From Streptomyces deccanensis (lineage in GTDB: Bacteria; Actinomycetota; Actinomycetes; Streptomycetales; Streptomycetaceae): a stretch of DNA of 64,000 nucleotides. The stretch covers positions 3,348,001-3,412,000 of the forward strand of contig NZ_CP092431.1 in NCBI RefSeq assembly GCF_022385335.1, read 5' to 3'. The notes below the pieces were generated by a model. That model was not told the DNA's origin. It searched no databases and saw nothing but the letters and a program-made list of their open reading frames with translations. This document shows, one piece after another, positions 8,378-16,672 of this stretch (the stretch's first letter is position 1; each line of letters begins with the position of its first letter). The translations under genes were made by a program, and so were the position numbers.

Positions 8378-10678
8378 TCAATCCCGCCGGATCAGTTCCG
8401 GGTCGATACGGCGTCCGACGAGCGGCAGGGCGCCGAGCGCGGCGACGGCGACCGCGCCGAGTGCGCAGGCGAGCAACAGGGGGATTCCGGCGCCGTCCCA
8501 GTAGACGGCGCCGCCGCCGGTCACGAGGTAGCTGGACTCGGCGAGCTTGCCCAGCACGACGGCGAGGGCCAGGCCGACGGCCAACGGCACGACGACCTGG
8601 GCGACCTGGACGGCCCGCAGCGTACGGGGCCGCGCCCCCAGCAGCGACAGGGCGGTGACCTGGGGCTTCCGCTCCACGGCGCGGTCCGTGGCGGCGACGA
8701 GGTATGCGGCGACACCGATGACGAGCCCCAGCACCATCCCGATGCCCAGCAGACTCTTCACCACGGTGATCTGCTGCAGAGACGTGACGACGACCCCCGG
8801 CGTACCGACCTCGGTGGTGGGATCCACGCCCCCGATCCCGTCGAGCACGGCACGGACGGTTTCGGGGGCGGAGCTGCTGAGGAGGGTGAGGGTGGCTGCC
8901 TCGGGGCGGTGATCGGCGGGAACTGCGGAGGGGGGTAGCAGGACGGAGCCGCTGTCGATGACCGGGAGTTCGTGGTCGTCGGTGTACCGCAGGACTTCTC
9001 GCGGCACCTTCACGTGCATCACGCGCCGATGGCCTTCGTGCCGCAGATCGAAGCGGAAGCGAGTTCCGGGCTTGCTCTGCTCGTTCGCGACCTGGTTCGG
9101 GTCCCACAGCCGCATCGGGCGGCCGTCCACGCAGCCGGAGACCTTGCTCACCAGCTTCCGCAGCTGATCACACGTGGCGAGCACCACATTCAGGCTCGGA
9201 TCAAACTGACCGAACTGGGAACTCGACCGCGACTGCATGACGACCGCGTGTCCCCGAACACCCTCGACGTTCTCCCAGGCCCGCTGCCGGTCTGCCGTCG
9301 TACCCGCGAGTGAGATGTCGTAGGTCTGGATCGGGGACGTGTTCTTCGAGACCTGGTCCAGTTCGATCAGCACGCCCTGCACCAGCGAAGCCGCGAAGAC
9401 CAACATCACCAGACCGGTGGCCACTCGCAACGCGCCCCCGGGTTCCACCTCATTGCGCCGCATGGCAAGGCCGAGCGAGACGGAGTGGGTGGCGCGGGCC
9501 ACCCGCTGCGAGAGGGTCTGCGAGAAGACCGGCAGCATCATCACGAGCCCGGTGCCGACCAGAACGACGGCTAGGGGCATGAGGAACGACGAGAGTGTCG
9601 TGTCCCGGGGTGCGTTGTCGGTCAACCCGGCCACGCAGTAACCGATCACGATCGCCATGCCCGGGAGCAGTGGAAGCAGCCCCCACTTCCCTGGGGCCTT
9701 CTCCACGGCACTCCGCCGGACGGCCAGCGGGTTCGCCGCCGCGTTACGCGCACTGGCCCGGCCCACGTACCACGCGAGCGCCGGACAGCCGACGCCGCAG
9801 ATCAACACCGTGGACAGCGACAACGCCCCGTCGCCGGGGTACCACTTGAAGCCGGGCAGTCCGATGCGCGAAACGAGCTGGTTCGTGATCGAGTAGGCGC
9901 CCAGTCCGAGCGCGGCACCGAACGACGCGGCCGCGACGGTCTCGGCGGCGTTGACCCGCTGGGTGCCCTTCCTGCTCAGGCCCAGCAAGCGCAGAGCGGC
10001 CAGTCGCCTGGCGCGCGCCGCCGCCGAGAGCCTGGCACACACGGAGAGGAACACGGCCAGGGGGAGGAGCACGACGCCGGCGAGAGTGAAACGCACGATG
10101 TCGAGCGTCGAGGATTCCAGGGTGGGAAAGTCGGCGTAGCCCCTGCCGAAGGTCGTCATACGGTCGCCACCGTCCTCGAGTTCCTCCCGGCCGACGCCCA
10201 CGTACGCATACAGCTCGTCGGGGTGAGCCAACCCCTGGGCGCTGATGGTCCCGCTGTCGTCACCTGGCAGAAGCTGGGCCAGCGCGGGTTCCCGCTGAAG
10301 TGCCTCGCGCAGCCGCGGGGACACGAACATCTCGCCCGGGGCGGGGAGTTCCCTCAGGCCCGGCGGAGGGTCGATACGCCTGGTGCCCCGAGCCACGAAG
10401 ACCCGGGTGAGGGGTTCCGAGCCATAGGGATCCATGCGGGTGATTTCGAAGGGATCGCCCTCCGTCACCACACACCTCACCCCGCTGGCATCCCGCTTGC
10501 AGTCCGGGACACGCGCCGCCTTGCGCGCGTCCTGGGCTTCCAGGATTCCGGGGATGGCGAGGACGACAGCCAGACAGCACACGCCGATCGCACTGCCCCC
10601 GACCATGAGGAGGAAGCGCACCCGGCTCCCGCGCCCGGCCCCCAGGAGCAGCCGAAGCCCCAAGAGGAGTTCCTTCAC
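8378..10678 (-). CDS. FtsX-type ABC transporter permease (766 aa)
   Basis: A large integral membrane protein with two FtsX/MacB-like permease units. An N-terminal helix (FLLMVGGSAIGVCCLAVVLAIP) is followed by an extracytoplasmic loop with Cys residues, then a helical block (VRFTLAGVVLLPLAVFLSVC, AASFGAALGLGAYSI and others), a second loop (about 480-620) and a final helical block (VKSLLGIGMVLGLVIGVAAYLVA, VVPLAVGLALAVVLGKLA, LLLACALGAVAVAALGAL). The GTG start overlaps the TGA of the ATPase gene (GTGA), so translation is coupled and they form one transporter. Such transporters move peptides, lipids or lipoproteins, or act as mechanotransmission machines. The secreted-protein gene upstream makes peptide defence or export plausible, but the substrate is unknown. 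Confidence 0.88.
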   Translation of the reverse strand: MKELLLGLRLLLGAGRGSRVRFLLMVGGSAIGVCCLAVVLAIPGILEAQDARKAARVPDCKRDASGVRCVVTEGDPFEITRMDPYGSEPLTRVFVARGTRRIDPPPGLRELPAPGEMFVSPRLREALQREPALAQLLPGDDSGTISAQGLAHPDELYAYVGVGREELEDGGDRMTTFGRGYADFPTLESSTLDIVRFTLAGVVLLPLAVFLSVCARLSAAARARRLAALRLLGLSRKGTQRVNAAETVAAASFGAALGLGAYSITNQLVSRIGLPGFKWYPGDGALSLSTVLICGVGCPALAWYVGRASARNAAANPLAVRRSAVEKAPGKWGLLPLLPGMAIVIGYCVAGLTDNAPRDTTLSSFLMPLAVVLVGTGLVMMLPVFSQTLSQRVARATHSVSLGLAMRRNEVEPGGALRVATGLVMLVFAASLVQGVLIELDQVSKNTSPIQTYDISLAGTTADRQRAWENVEGVRGHAVVMQSRSSSQFGQFDPSLNVVLATCDQLRKLVSKVSGCVDGRPMRLWDPNQVANEQSKPGTRFRFDLRHEGHRRVMHVKVPREVLRYTDDHELPVIDSGSVLLPPSAVPADHRPEAATLTLLSSSAPETVRAVLDGIGGVDPTTEVGTPGVVVTSLQQITVVKSLLGIGMVLGLVIGVAAYLVAATDRAVERKPQVTALSLLGARPRTLRAVQVAQVVVPLAVGLALAVVLGKLAESSYLVTGGGAVYWDGAGIPLLLACALGAVAVAALGALPLVGRRIDPELIRRD

Positions 10679-11366
10679 GACACCTCCCGCACCTCGGCCG
10701 ACAGCACCCCGTCGCACATCGTGAAGCGGCTGTCCGCGCGGGAGGCGACCTCGGAGTCGTGTGTCACCAGCACCACCGCCGTCCCCTGGGACCGGGCAAG
10801 GGCAAGGAACTCCTCCAGCACAGCCGTGGCGTTGGAGCTGTCGAGCGAGCCGGTGGGCTCGTCGGCGAATACCACTGCCGGCCGGTGCACCAACGCCCGT
10901 GCCACAGCGACACGTTGGCTCTGCCCGCCGGACACCTGGGACGGCCGTCGCTCCCGCAGGTCCGCGAGACCCAGGCGGCCGAGCACCTCGCCAGCCGTGG
11001 CGAGCGCCTCCTTCTTGCGCTGTCCAGCGAGCCGCAGCGGAAGAGCGGTGTTCTCCTCCACCGTCAACTCCGGGAGGAGTTCGCCGTACTGGAAGACGAA
11101 CCCGAACCGCTCCCGGCGCAGCCGGCTGAGCTCCTCGTCGTCGAGTTCCGCGAGACGCCGTCCCTCGAAGCGGACCTCACCCCGAGCCACCGGCAACACT
11201 CCTGCCAGGCAGTACAACAGGGAGGACTTCCCCGAACCGCTCTGCCCGGTGATCGCCGCGACCTCTCCCCGGCGCAGGGAGATCTCCGCACCCCTGACGG
11301 CGGGCGTCTCCCCGTAGAGCAGGTCGACCCCCTTGGCGGAAAGTACTTCTGAAGTGTTGATCTCAT
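10675..11366 (-). CDS. ABC transporter ATP-binding protein with anomalous start
   Basis: ATPase partner of the adjacent FtsX-type permease (MacB/LolD class). In order it shows Walker A (ITGQSGSGKSSLLY), the Q loop (GFVFQYGELLPELT), the ABC signature (VSGGQSQRVAVARAL), Walker B (AVVFADEPTGSLDSS) and the switch His (LVTHD). The frame that encodes Walker A holds no ATG, GTG or TTG upstream of it. The only ATG at the right place (11364-11366) is one base out of frame; one extra G after it would give M-E-I-N-T-S-E-V-L-S-A-K. Alternatively ATC at 11359-11361, 5-6 nt after AAGGGG, serves as a rare start. Either way the coding body is intact. The cause could be a sequencing indel, a real frameshift or a non-canonical start. 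Confidence 0.8.
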
Positions 11367-11384
11367 ACCCCTTGGAAGTGCAGG

Positions 11385-11408
11385 AGCCCAGGCTGGATCG
11401 CCTGGGCT
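11385..11408 (-). terminator. Hairpin after the secreted-protein gene
   Basis: Perfect 9-bp stem AGCCCAGGC / GCCTGGGCT with a 6-nt loop, 16 nt beyond the stop of the secreted-protein gene and 18 nt before the misplaced ATG of the ABC ATPase gene on the same strand. It may separate the two transcription units or only attenuate read-through. No U tract follows. Confidence 0.5.
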
Positions 11409-11424
11409 GTGGGTGCGGGAGAGC

Positions 11425-11850
11425 TCAGTCGCGGTTGTAGTGGAAGCTCACGGTCGGCGAGCAGTTGTCCGGGCGCAGAGAACCGCGGTCACGGCACACT
11501 CGGACGTCCGCGTCGTCCGTATAGCTCTGAGAGCCACTCCAGTTGGAGTGATGCATCTCGACCGTCCTCCGCTGCTTCCCGTAGTAGCGGGCCCAGCCAT
11601 GCCCCTCGACCTTCACCTGCACGTACACGTTGTGTCCGTCGCGCGCGTTGTCGTCCCTGAGCTTCCCGGTCCACTCAAAAGATCCGTGGTTGACGCCCGG
11701 CGGGTTGAACTTGTAGTGCCCCTCCAAGAATTTGACGCCCCGCGTATCGAGCACCGGAATGTTCCCCTGCTCCGGCTGCGCCGCAAGCGCGACCCCCGCC
11801 CCCGCGAGAAGCAGCCCCGCAGCCACAACCCCGGCCATCGCCCTCTTCAT
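11425..11850 (-). CDS. Small secreted protein of unknown function (141 aa)
   Basis: The protein begins with a clear Sec signal peptide (MKRAMAGVVAAGLLLAGAGV, then ALA and AQPEQ), giving a mature domain of about 115 residues. The ATG is supported by GGAGG 6 nt upstream. The mature part is polar and rich in aromatic residues, His and Asn (YKFNPPGVNHGSFEW, MHHSNWSGSQSY) and has two Cys near the C-terminus (VCRDRGSLRPDNCS) that could form a disulphide. I do not recognise the family. The ABC ATPase and FtsX-type permease genes follow on the same strand, 58 nt on, so the three may form one functional group, but a hairpin lies between. Confidence 0.75.
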   Translation of the reverse strand: MKRAMAGVVAAGLLLAGAGVALAAQPEQGNIPVLDTRGVKFLEGHYKFNPPGVNHGSFEWTGKLRDDNARDGHNVYVQVKVEGHGWARYYGKQRRTVEMHHSNWSGSQSYTDDADVRVCRDRGSLRPDNCSPTVSFHYNRD

Positions 11851-12014
11851 GCGTACCTCCGTGTCGACCGGCAGCCCCAACAACCACCGTGAATCACGGA
11901 CTGTAACGCCCCAACTTCACACAGAAACGATCGATCTACCCAACCGCCACCGAAACAGGTGATCTTGAAGCACAAGAAGCACAACCACCCAAAGTCCCCA
12001 AGCCCCACAACACA

Positions 12015-12052
12015 GAAGGCGGCACCCCCCGCACGGGGTGCCGCCTTCTTTT
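12015..12052. terminator. Strong intrinsic terminator downstream of ppdK
   Basis: Perfect 14-bp stem GAAGGCGGCACCCC / GGGGTGCCGCCTTC with a 6-nt loop, followed by TTTT on the + strand. It lies 79 nt past the ppdK stop and 165 nt before the start of the secreted-protein gene, both on the - strand, so it most likely ends ppdK transcription. The rest of the 280-nt gap (11851-12130) holds the presumed promoter of the secreted-protein gene and no other gene. Confidence 0.8.
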
Positions 12053-12130
12053 CGTGGGCCGGAGCCGCCGCCCATCGGTGAGGGTCGGTCGGGGACGAGC
12101 GGCGGTTCCGGGGCTGGTGGGAGCCGGAGG

Positions 12131-14878
12131 CTACCGGTGGTCGCTCCCCACCGACTGCGACGCCGCGCGCCCCGCCTCCAGGCGGGCCACGGGGATGCGG
12201 AACGGGGAGCAGGAGACGTAGTCGAGGCCGACCTCGTGGAAGAAGTGGACCGACTCCGGGTCACCGCCGTGCTCGCCGCAGACGCCGAGCTTGAGGTCGG
12301 GGCGGGTGGCGCGGCCCGCCTCCGCCGCCAGCTTCACCAGGGAACCCACGCCGTCCTTGTCGATCGTCTCGAACGGCGACACCCCGAAGATGCCCTTCTC
12401 CAGGTACGCCGTGAAGAACGACGCCTCGACGTCGTCGCGGCTGAAGCCCCACACCGTCTGCGTCAGGTCGTTCGTGCCGAAGGAGAAGAACTCCGCCGCC
12501 TCCGCGATCTGACCGGCGGTCAGCGCGGCGCGCGGCAGTTCGATCATCGTGCCGATCGACAGCTTCAGCGACACCCCCGTCGCCGCCTCGACCTCCGCGA
12601 TCACCGCGTCGGCCTCCTCGCGGACGATCTCCAGCTCCTGGACCGTGCCGACGAGCGGGATCATGATCTCGGCGCGCGGGTCGCCCTTGGCGTTCTTGCG
12701 CTCGGCGGCCGCCTCCGCGATGGCGCGGACCTGCATCGTGAACAGGCCGGGGATCACCAGGCCGAGGCGTACACCGCGCAGGCCCAGCATCGGGTTCTGC
12801 TCGTGCAGGCGGTGGACCGCCTGGAGCAGGCGCAGTTCGTTCTCGTGGGGCTCCTGGCGGGACTCCGCCAGGGCCACGCGGACCGAGAGTTCCGTGATGT
12901 CGGGGAGGAACTCGTGCAGCGGCGGGTCGAGGAGGCGGACCGTCACCGGGAGGCCGTCCATCGCGGAGAAGAGCTCGACGAAGTCCTGCTTCTGGAGCGG
13001 GAGCAGGGCCTTCAGGGACTCCTCACGCTCCACCTCCGTGTCGGCCAGGATCAGGCGTTCGACCAGCTCACGGCGGTCGCCGAGGAACATGTGCTCCGTA
13101 CGGCACAGGCCGATGCCCTGGGCGCCGAAGCGGCGGGCGCGCAGCGCGTCCTCGGCGTTGTCCGCGTTCGCCCGGACACGGAGACGGCGCTTGCGGTCGG
13201 CGAAGGCCATGATGCGGTGGACCGCCTCGACCAGTTCGTCGGCGTCCTGCGCACCCGCGTGCATCCGGCCCTCGAAGTACTCCACGACCGGAGAGGGGAC
13301 GACGGGCACCTCGCCCAGGTAGACCTTGCCGCTCGAACCGTCGATGGAGATCAGGTCGCCCTCCTCCACCACGTGACCGCCCGGCACCGTCATCCGGCGG
13401 CGCTTGGTGTCGACCTCCAGCTCCTCCGCGCCGCAGACACAGGTCTTGCCCATGCCGCGCGCGACCACGGCCGCGTGGGAGGTCTTGCCGCCGCGCGAGG
13501 TCAGGATGCCCTCGGCCGCGATCATGCCGTCGAGGTCGTCGGGGTTGGTCTCGCGGCGGACCAGGATGACCTTCTCGCCCGATCGCGACCACTTCACGGC
13601 CGTGTACGAGTCGAAGACCGCCTTGCCGACCGCCGCGCCCGGGGAGGCGGCGATGCCACGGCCGACCTGGGCGACCTTCGCGTCCTCGTCGAAGCGGGGG
13701 AACATCAGCTGCGCGAGCTGGGCGCCGGTGACCCGCTGGAGGGCCTCCGCCTCGTCGATCAGGCCCTGGTCCACCAGCTGGGTCGCGATGCGGAAGGCCG
13801 CGCCGGCCGTGCGCTTGCCCACGCGCGTCTGGAGCATCCACAGCTGGCCGCGCTCGATGGTGAACTCGATGTCGCAGAGATCCTTGTAGTGGTTCTCCAG
13901 GGTCTCCATGATCTGCATCAGCTGGTCGTACGACTTCTTGTCGATCGACTCCAGCTCGGCCAGGGGGACGGTGTTACGGATGCCCGCGACCACGTCCTCG
14001 CCCTGGGCGTTCTGCAGGTAGTCGCCGTAGACGCCCTGGTGGCCGGAGGCCGGGTCGCGGGTGAAGGCGACGCCGGTGCCGGAGTCCGGGCCCAGGTTGC
14101 CGAAGACCATCGAGCAGACGTTGACCGCCGTGCCGAGGTCGCCGGGGATGCGCTCCTGGCGGCGGTACAGCTTGGCGCGGTCGGTGTTCCAGGAGTCGAA
14201 GACCGCGTGGATGGCGAGGTCCATCTGCTCGCGCGGGTCCTGCGGGAAGTCCCGGCCGGCCTCGGTCTTGACGATCTTCTTGAACTTGGTGACGAGCTTC
14301 TTGAGGTCGGCCGCCTCCAGCTCGGTGTCGACCGTGACCTTCTTGGCCGCCTTCGCCGCCTCCAGCGCCTCCTCGAAGAGGTCGCCGTCGACGCCGAGCA
14401 CCGTCTTGCCGAACATCTGGATGAGGCGGCGGTAGGAGTCCCAGGCGAAGCGGTCGTCGCCGGCCTGCTTGGCCAGGCCCTGGACCGACTTGTCGGAGAG
14501 GCCGATGTTGAGGACCGTGTCCATCATTCCGGGCATCGAGAACTTCGCGCCGGAGCGGACCGAGACGAGGAGCGGGTCGTCGGCCTGGCCGAGCTTCTTG
14601 CCCATGCGCTCTTCGAGGGCGACCAGGTGGGCGGTGACCTCGTCACGGAGTGCCGCGGGCTCGTCGCCGCTGTCGAGGTAGACCTTGCAGGCCTCGGTGG
14701 TGATGGTGAAGCCGGGGGGCACGGGGAGACCGAGGTTGGTCATCTCGGCGAGGTTCGCGCCCTTGCCGCCGAGGAGGTCCTTGAGGTCCTTGTTGCCTTC
14801 GGTGAAGTCATAAACAAACTTCACGCCCTCAACGCTCTGAGCTACGTGGCCTACGTGGGGATCTTTGTTTTCCGACAC
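12131..14878 (-). CDS. ppdK: Pyruvate, phosphate dikinase
   Basis: PPDK interconverts ATP, phosphate and pyruvate with AMP, PPi and phosphoenolpyruvate in the cytoplasm. The 915-residue product has the family's usual length and order: an N-terminal ATP-grasp domain (VYDFTEGNKDLKDLLGGKGANLAEM; GMMDTVLNIG), the swivelling phosphohistidine domain with H468 in GGKTSHAAVVARGMGKTCVCG, and the C-terminal PEP/pyruvate barrel with the catalytic Cys at residue 867 in GVCGEHGGDP. The GTG start (SENKDPHVG) follows AAGGAG at about 10 nt; the frame is open 44 codons further upstream, but that sequence is not PPDK-like. It is transcribed alone, with a strong terminator after it and palindromic sites before it. 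Confidence 0.96.
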   Translation of the reverse strand: MSENKDPHVGHVAQSVEGVKFVYDFTEGNKDLKDLLGGKGANLAEMTNLGLPVPPGFTITTEACKVYLDSGDEPAALRDEVTAHLVALEERMGKKLGQADDPLLVSVRSGAKFSMPGMMDTVLNIGLSDKSVQGLAKQAGDDRFAWDSYRRLIQMFGKTVLGVDGDLFEEALEAAKAAKKVTVDTELEAADLKKLVTKFKKIVKTEAGRDFPQDPREQMDLAIHAVFDSWNTDRAKLYRRQERIPGDLGTAVNVCSMVFGNLGPDSGTGVAFTRDPASGHQGVYGDYLQNAQGEDVVAGIRNTVPLAELESIDKKSYDQLMQIMETLENHYKDLCDIEFTIERGQLWMLQTRVGKRTAGAAFRIATQLVDQGLIDEAEALQRVTGAQLAQLMFPRFDEDAKVAQVGRGIAASPGAAVGKAVFDSYTAVKWSRSGEKVILVRRETNPDDLDGMIAAEGILTSRGGKTSHAAVVARGMGKTCVCGAEELEVDTKRRRMTVPGGHVVEEGDLISIDGSSGKVYLGEVPVVPSPVVEYFEGRMHAGAQDADELVEAVHRIMAFADRKRRLRVRANADNAEDALRARRFGAQGIGLCRTEHMFLGDRRELVERLILADTEVEREESLKALLPLQKQDFVELFSAMDGLPVTVRLLDPPLHEFLPDITELSVRVALAESRQEPHENELRLLQAVHRLHEQNPMLGLRGVRLGLVIPGLFTMQVRAIAEAAAERKNAKGDPRAEIMIPLVGTVQELEIVREEADAVIAEVEAATGVSLKLSIGTMIELPRAALTAGQIAEAAEFFSFGTNDLTQTVWGFSRDDVEASFFTAYLEKGIFGVSPFETIDKDGVGSLVKLAAEAGRATRPDLKLGVCGEHGGDPESVHFFHEVGLDYVSCSPFRIPVARLEAGRAASQSVGSDHR

Positions 14879-15079
14879 AGGTCCCAACTCCTTGAGGACG
14901 CGGTGGCTGCCCTGACGGCGAGGAACATACCCAGATCGAAGGCACCTGGGTACGTCCACTTGCGCGTCATGCGCCTGTAACCACCCGTCCGCCAGGAGAT
15001 CGAAAGTCAAGGCTTGGCAAGGAACGGAGCGGATATGTGTTCACCTCTTGAAGGCGGTCACCCTCATTCGGCCACCATT

Positions 15080-15095
15080 CCGCTCACATGAGCGG
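15080..15095. promoter_or_regulatory. Palindromic site upstream of ppdK (CGCTCA-N2-TGAGCG)
   Basis: CCGCTCACATGAGCGG, a 7-bp inverted repeat with a 2-nt centre, about 200 nt before the ppdK start. A second copy of the same core lies about 101 nt further out. Paired GCTCA-N2-TGAGC boxes look like operators for a dimeric repressor or activator. I cannot match them to a named Streptomyces regulator. Confidence 0.45.
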
Positions 15096-15129
15096 CATTC
15101 GGCACGCCTGAGTTCGCTCGATGAACGAT

Positions 15130-15158
15130 CAAAGGGTGGCACCGAGTGCCACCCTTTG
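15130..15158 (-). terminator. Hairpin downstream of the ROK regulator gene
   Basis: Perfect 13-bp stem CAAAGGGTGGCAC / GTGCCACCCTTTG with a 3-nt CGA loop, 127 nt past the stop of the ROK gene and lying between the two GCTCA-N2-TGAGC palindromes. On the - strand it is followed by ATCGTTC. It can serve as terminator of the ROK transcript. The whole 406-nt gap from 14879 to 15284 holds this hairpin, the palindromes, the presumed ppdK promoter and no gene. Confidence 0.6.
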
Positions 15159-15181
15159 AAGTCGCAGAGCCGCCCACGATT

Positions 15182-15195
15182 CGCTCATCTGAGCG
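15182..15195. promoter_or_regulatory. Second GCTCA-N2-TGAGC palindrome
   Basis: CGCTCATCTGAGCG, with the same 6-bp arms and 2-nt centre as the site at 15080, about 90 nt past the ROK gene stop. The match between the two sites, with different centres (CA and TC), argues for protein binding rather than chance. Confidence 0.4.
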
Positions 15196-15284
15196 CAACC
15201 GCTATCAGAGGTGGCGAGAATCACGCCGTTCGAGAGGGCCCGATTTCACCATGCGGACCCCTCCACGGGACGGAAACGCCCCCG

Positions 15285-16559
15285 TCACACCCCCAGCGCG
15301 ACCAGCCGCTGCTCGGCCCGCTCCGGCGCGTACAGATGCTCGACGACCAGTGCGCCCGCTCCCACCAGACCCGCCCGCTCCCCCAGCTTCGAGATCACGA
15401 CGTCCAGATGGGCCGTGGAGCGGGGCAGGGCACGCTGGTAGAGCAGTTCACGGACGCCCGTGAGGAAGGGGGTTCCGGCCAAATCGCCGGCGATCATCAG
15501 GACGCCCGGGTTCAGCAGGGTCACCACCGTCGCCAGGACGTCCCCCACGGCCCGGCCCGCCTCCCGTGCGAGCGCCGTCGCCCCCGGGTGGCCGGCGACC
15601 AGCAGATCCCGCACATCTGAGCCGGACGCCGCCGGAACCCCCGCCTCCGCCAGCCGTCGGGCCACCGCGCCGCCGCTCGCGACCGCCGCCAGACAGCCGT
15701 ACGAGCCGCACTTGCACAGCGCCTCGGCGCCCTGCGGCACCCGGATGTGGCCGATGTCGCCGGCGCCGCCGTCGATCCCCCGGTATATCGAGCCGCCGAC
15801 CACGACCCCGGCGCCGATACCCGTGGAGACCTTGACCAGCGCGAACGCCGAGCAGTCGGCGTATCCCGCGCGCTGTTCGCCGTACGCCATGAGGTTGGCG
15901 TCGTTGTCGACGAGGACCGGTGTCCCGGCGGGCCCGGACGCGTGGTCGGTGAAGGCGCGGGCCAGGCGGCCCCTTATGTCGTAGCCGTCCCAGCCGGGCA
16001 TGATCGGCGGCTGGACGACACGGCCGGTGTCGATGTCGACCGGGCCGGGGACGGCGAGGCCGATGCCGCAGACCACGTCGGCCGGGCGGCCCGCCTTCTC
16101 CAGCAACTCGGCGAACCAGCGCCCCAGTTCGTCCAGTACGGCGTCGGGTCCCTCCTCGATGACCAGGGTGCCGGTGTGCTCGGCCTGGATCTCGCCCGTG
16201 AGGGAGAGGACGGCGGCGCGGGCGTGGCGGGTGTCGAGGTCGGCGGCGAGGACGACCGCGTGCTCGTCGTCGAACTCCAGGGTGATGGAGGGGCGGCCGC
16301 CCAGCGGCGAGTCGACGGGGCCGCCGGCGCCCTCGCGGAGCCAGCCCGCGCGGAAGAGCCGATCCAGGCGCTGGCCCACGGTCGCCCTGGAGAGGCCCGT
16401 GGCCTGCTGGAGCGCGCCACGGGTGGTGGCCCGGCCGCTGCGGACCAGCTCCAGCAGATCTCCTGCGCCGGCGTGACTGCCCACCTTCACGGCCCTTCCA
16501 CTCTTGTCGTCCTCGGTGCCGCCATTGTCGCGGCCCTCGGGGAATCCGTTCCCGCTCAC
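15285..16559 (-). CDS. ROK-family transcriptional repressor
   Basis: A 424-residue NagC/Mlc/XylR-type regulator: an N-terminal winged helix (about 25-85; TTRGALQQATGLSRATVGQRLDRL) joined to a sugar-kinase-like ROK domain. It shows GIGLAVPGPVD, the catalytic-type VLVDNDANLMAYGE, and the zinc site CKCGSYGC. Two usual residues differ: the glutamate after the zinc motif is Ala (GCLAAVASG) and the ExGH motif reads GDIGH. It is divergent from the two glycoside hydrolase genes and probably represses them until a sugar binds. A perfect CGGTAGCTACCG palindrome lies in the 113-nt shared promoter region. Confidence 0.9.
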   Translation of the reverse strand: MSGNGFPEGRDNGGTEDDKSGRAVKVGSHAGAGDLLELVRSGRATTRGALQQATGLSRATVGQRLDRLFRAGWLREGAGGPVDSPLGGRPSITLEFDDEHAVVLAADLDTRHARAAVLSLTGEIQAEHTGTLVIEEGPDAVLDELGRWFAELLEKAGRPADVVCGIGLAVPGPVDIDTGRVVQPPIMPGWDGYDIRGRLARAFTDHASGPAGTPVLVDNDANLMAYGEQRAGYADCSAFALVKVSTGIGAGVVVGGSIYRGIDGGAGDIGHIRVPQGAEALCKCGSYGCLAAVASGGAVARRLAEAGVPAASGSDVRDLLVAGHPGATALAREAGRAVGDVLATVVTLLNPGVLMIAGDLAGTPFLTGVRELLYQRALPRSTAHLDVVISKLGERAGLVGAGALVVEHLYAPERAEQRLVALGV

Positions 16560-16623
16560 CCTCTTGCGTTCACCAACTCTGCATTACATATTGAGTTTTG
16601 CGTGTTAAGTAGACGTAACCCTA

Positions 16624-16635
16624 CGGTAGCTACCG
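16624..16635. promoter_or_regulatory. Perfect 12-bp palindrome between ROK gene and hydrolase operon
   Basis: CGGTAGCTACCG in the divergent intergenic region, about 37 nt before the hydrolase start and 65 nt before the ROK start. It sits beside the only AT-rich stretch (TTACATATTGAGTTTTGCG), where the promoters should lie. It is a candidate operator for the ROK protein, inferred from position only. Confidence 0.45.
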
Positions 16636-16672
16636 CCGAACTGGTCGGCACCTTCTCCTCAGGGAGCCCCGC

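Noticed and set aside
12038..14980. A 980-codon open frame on the + strand opposite ppdK
   Set aside because: ppdK on the - strand carries every PPDK motif; the + frame is Leu/Val/Asp/Arg-rich noise typical of antisense GC-rich frames.
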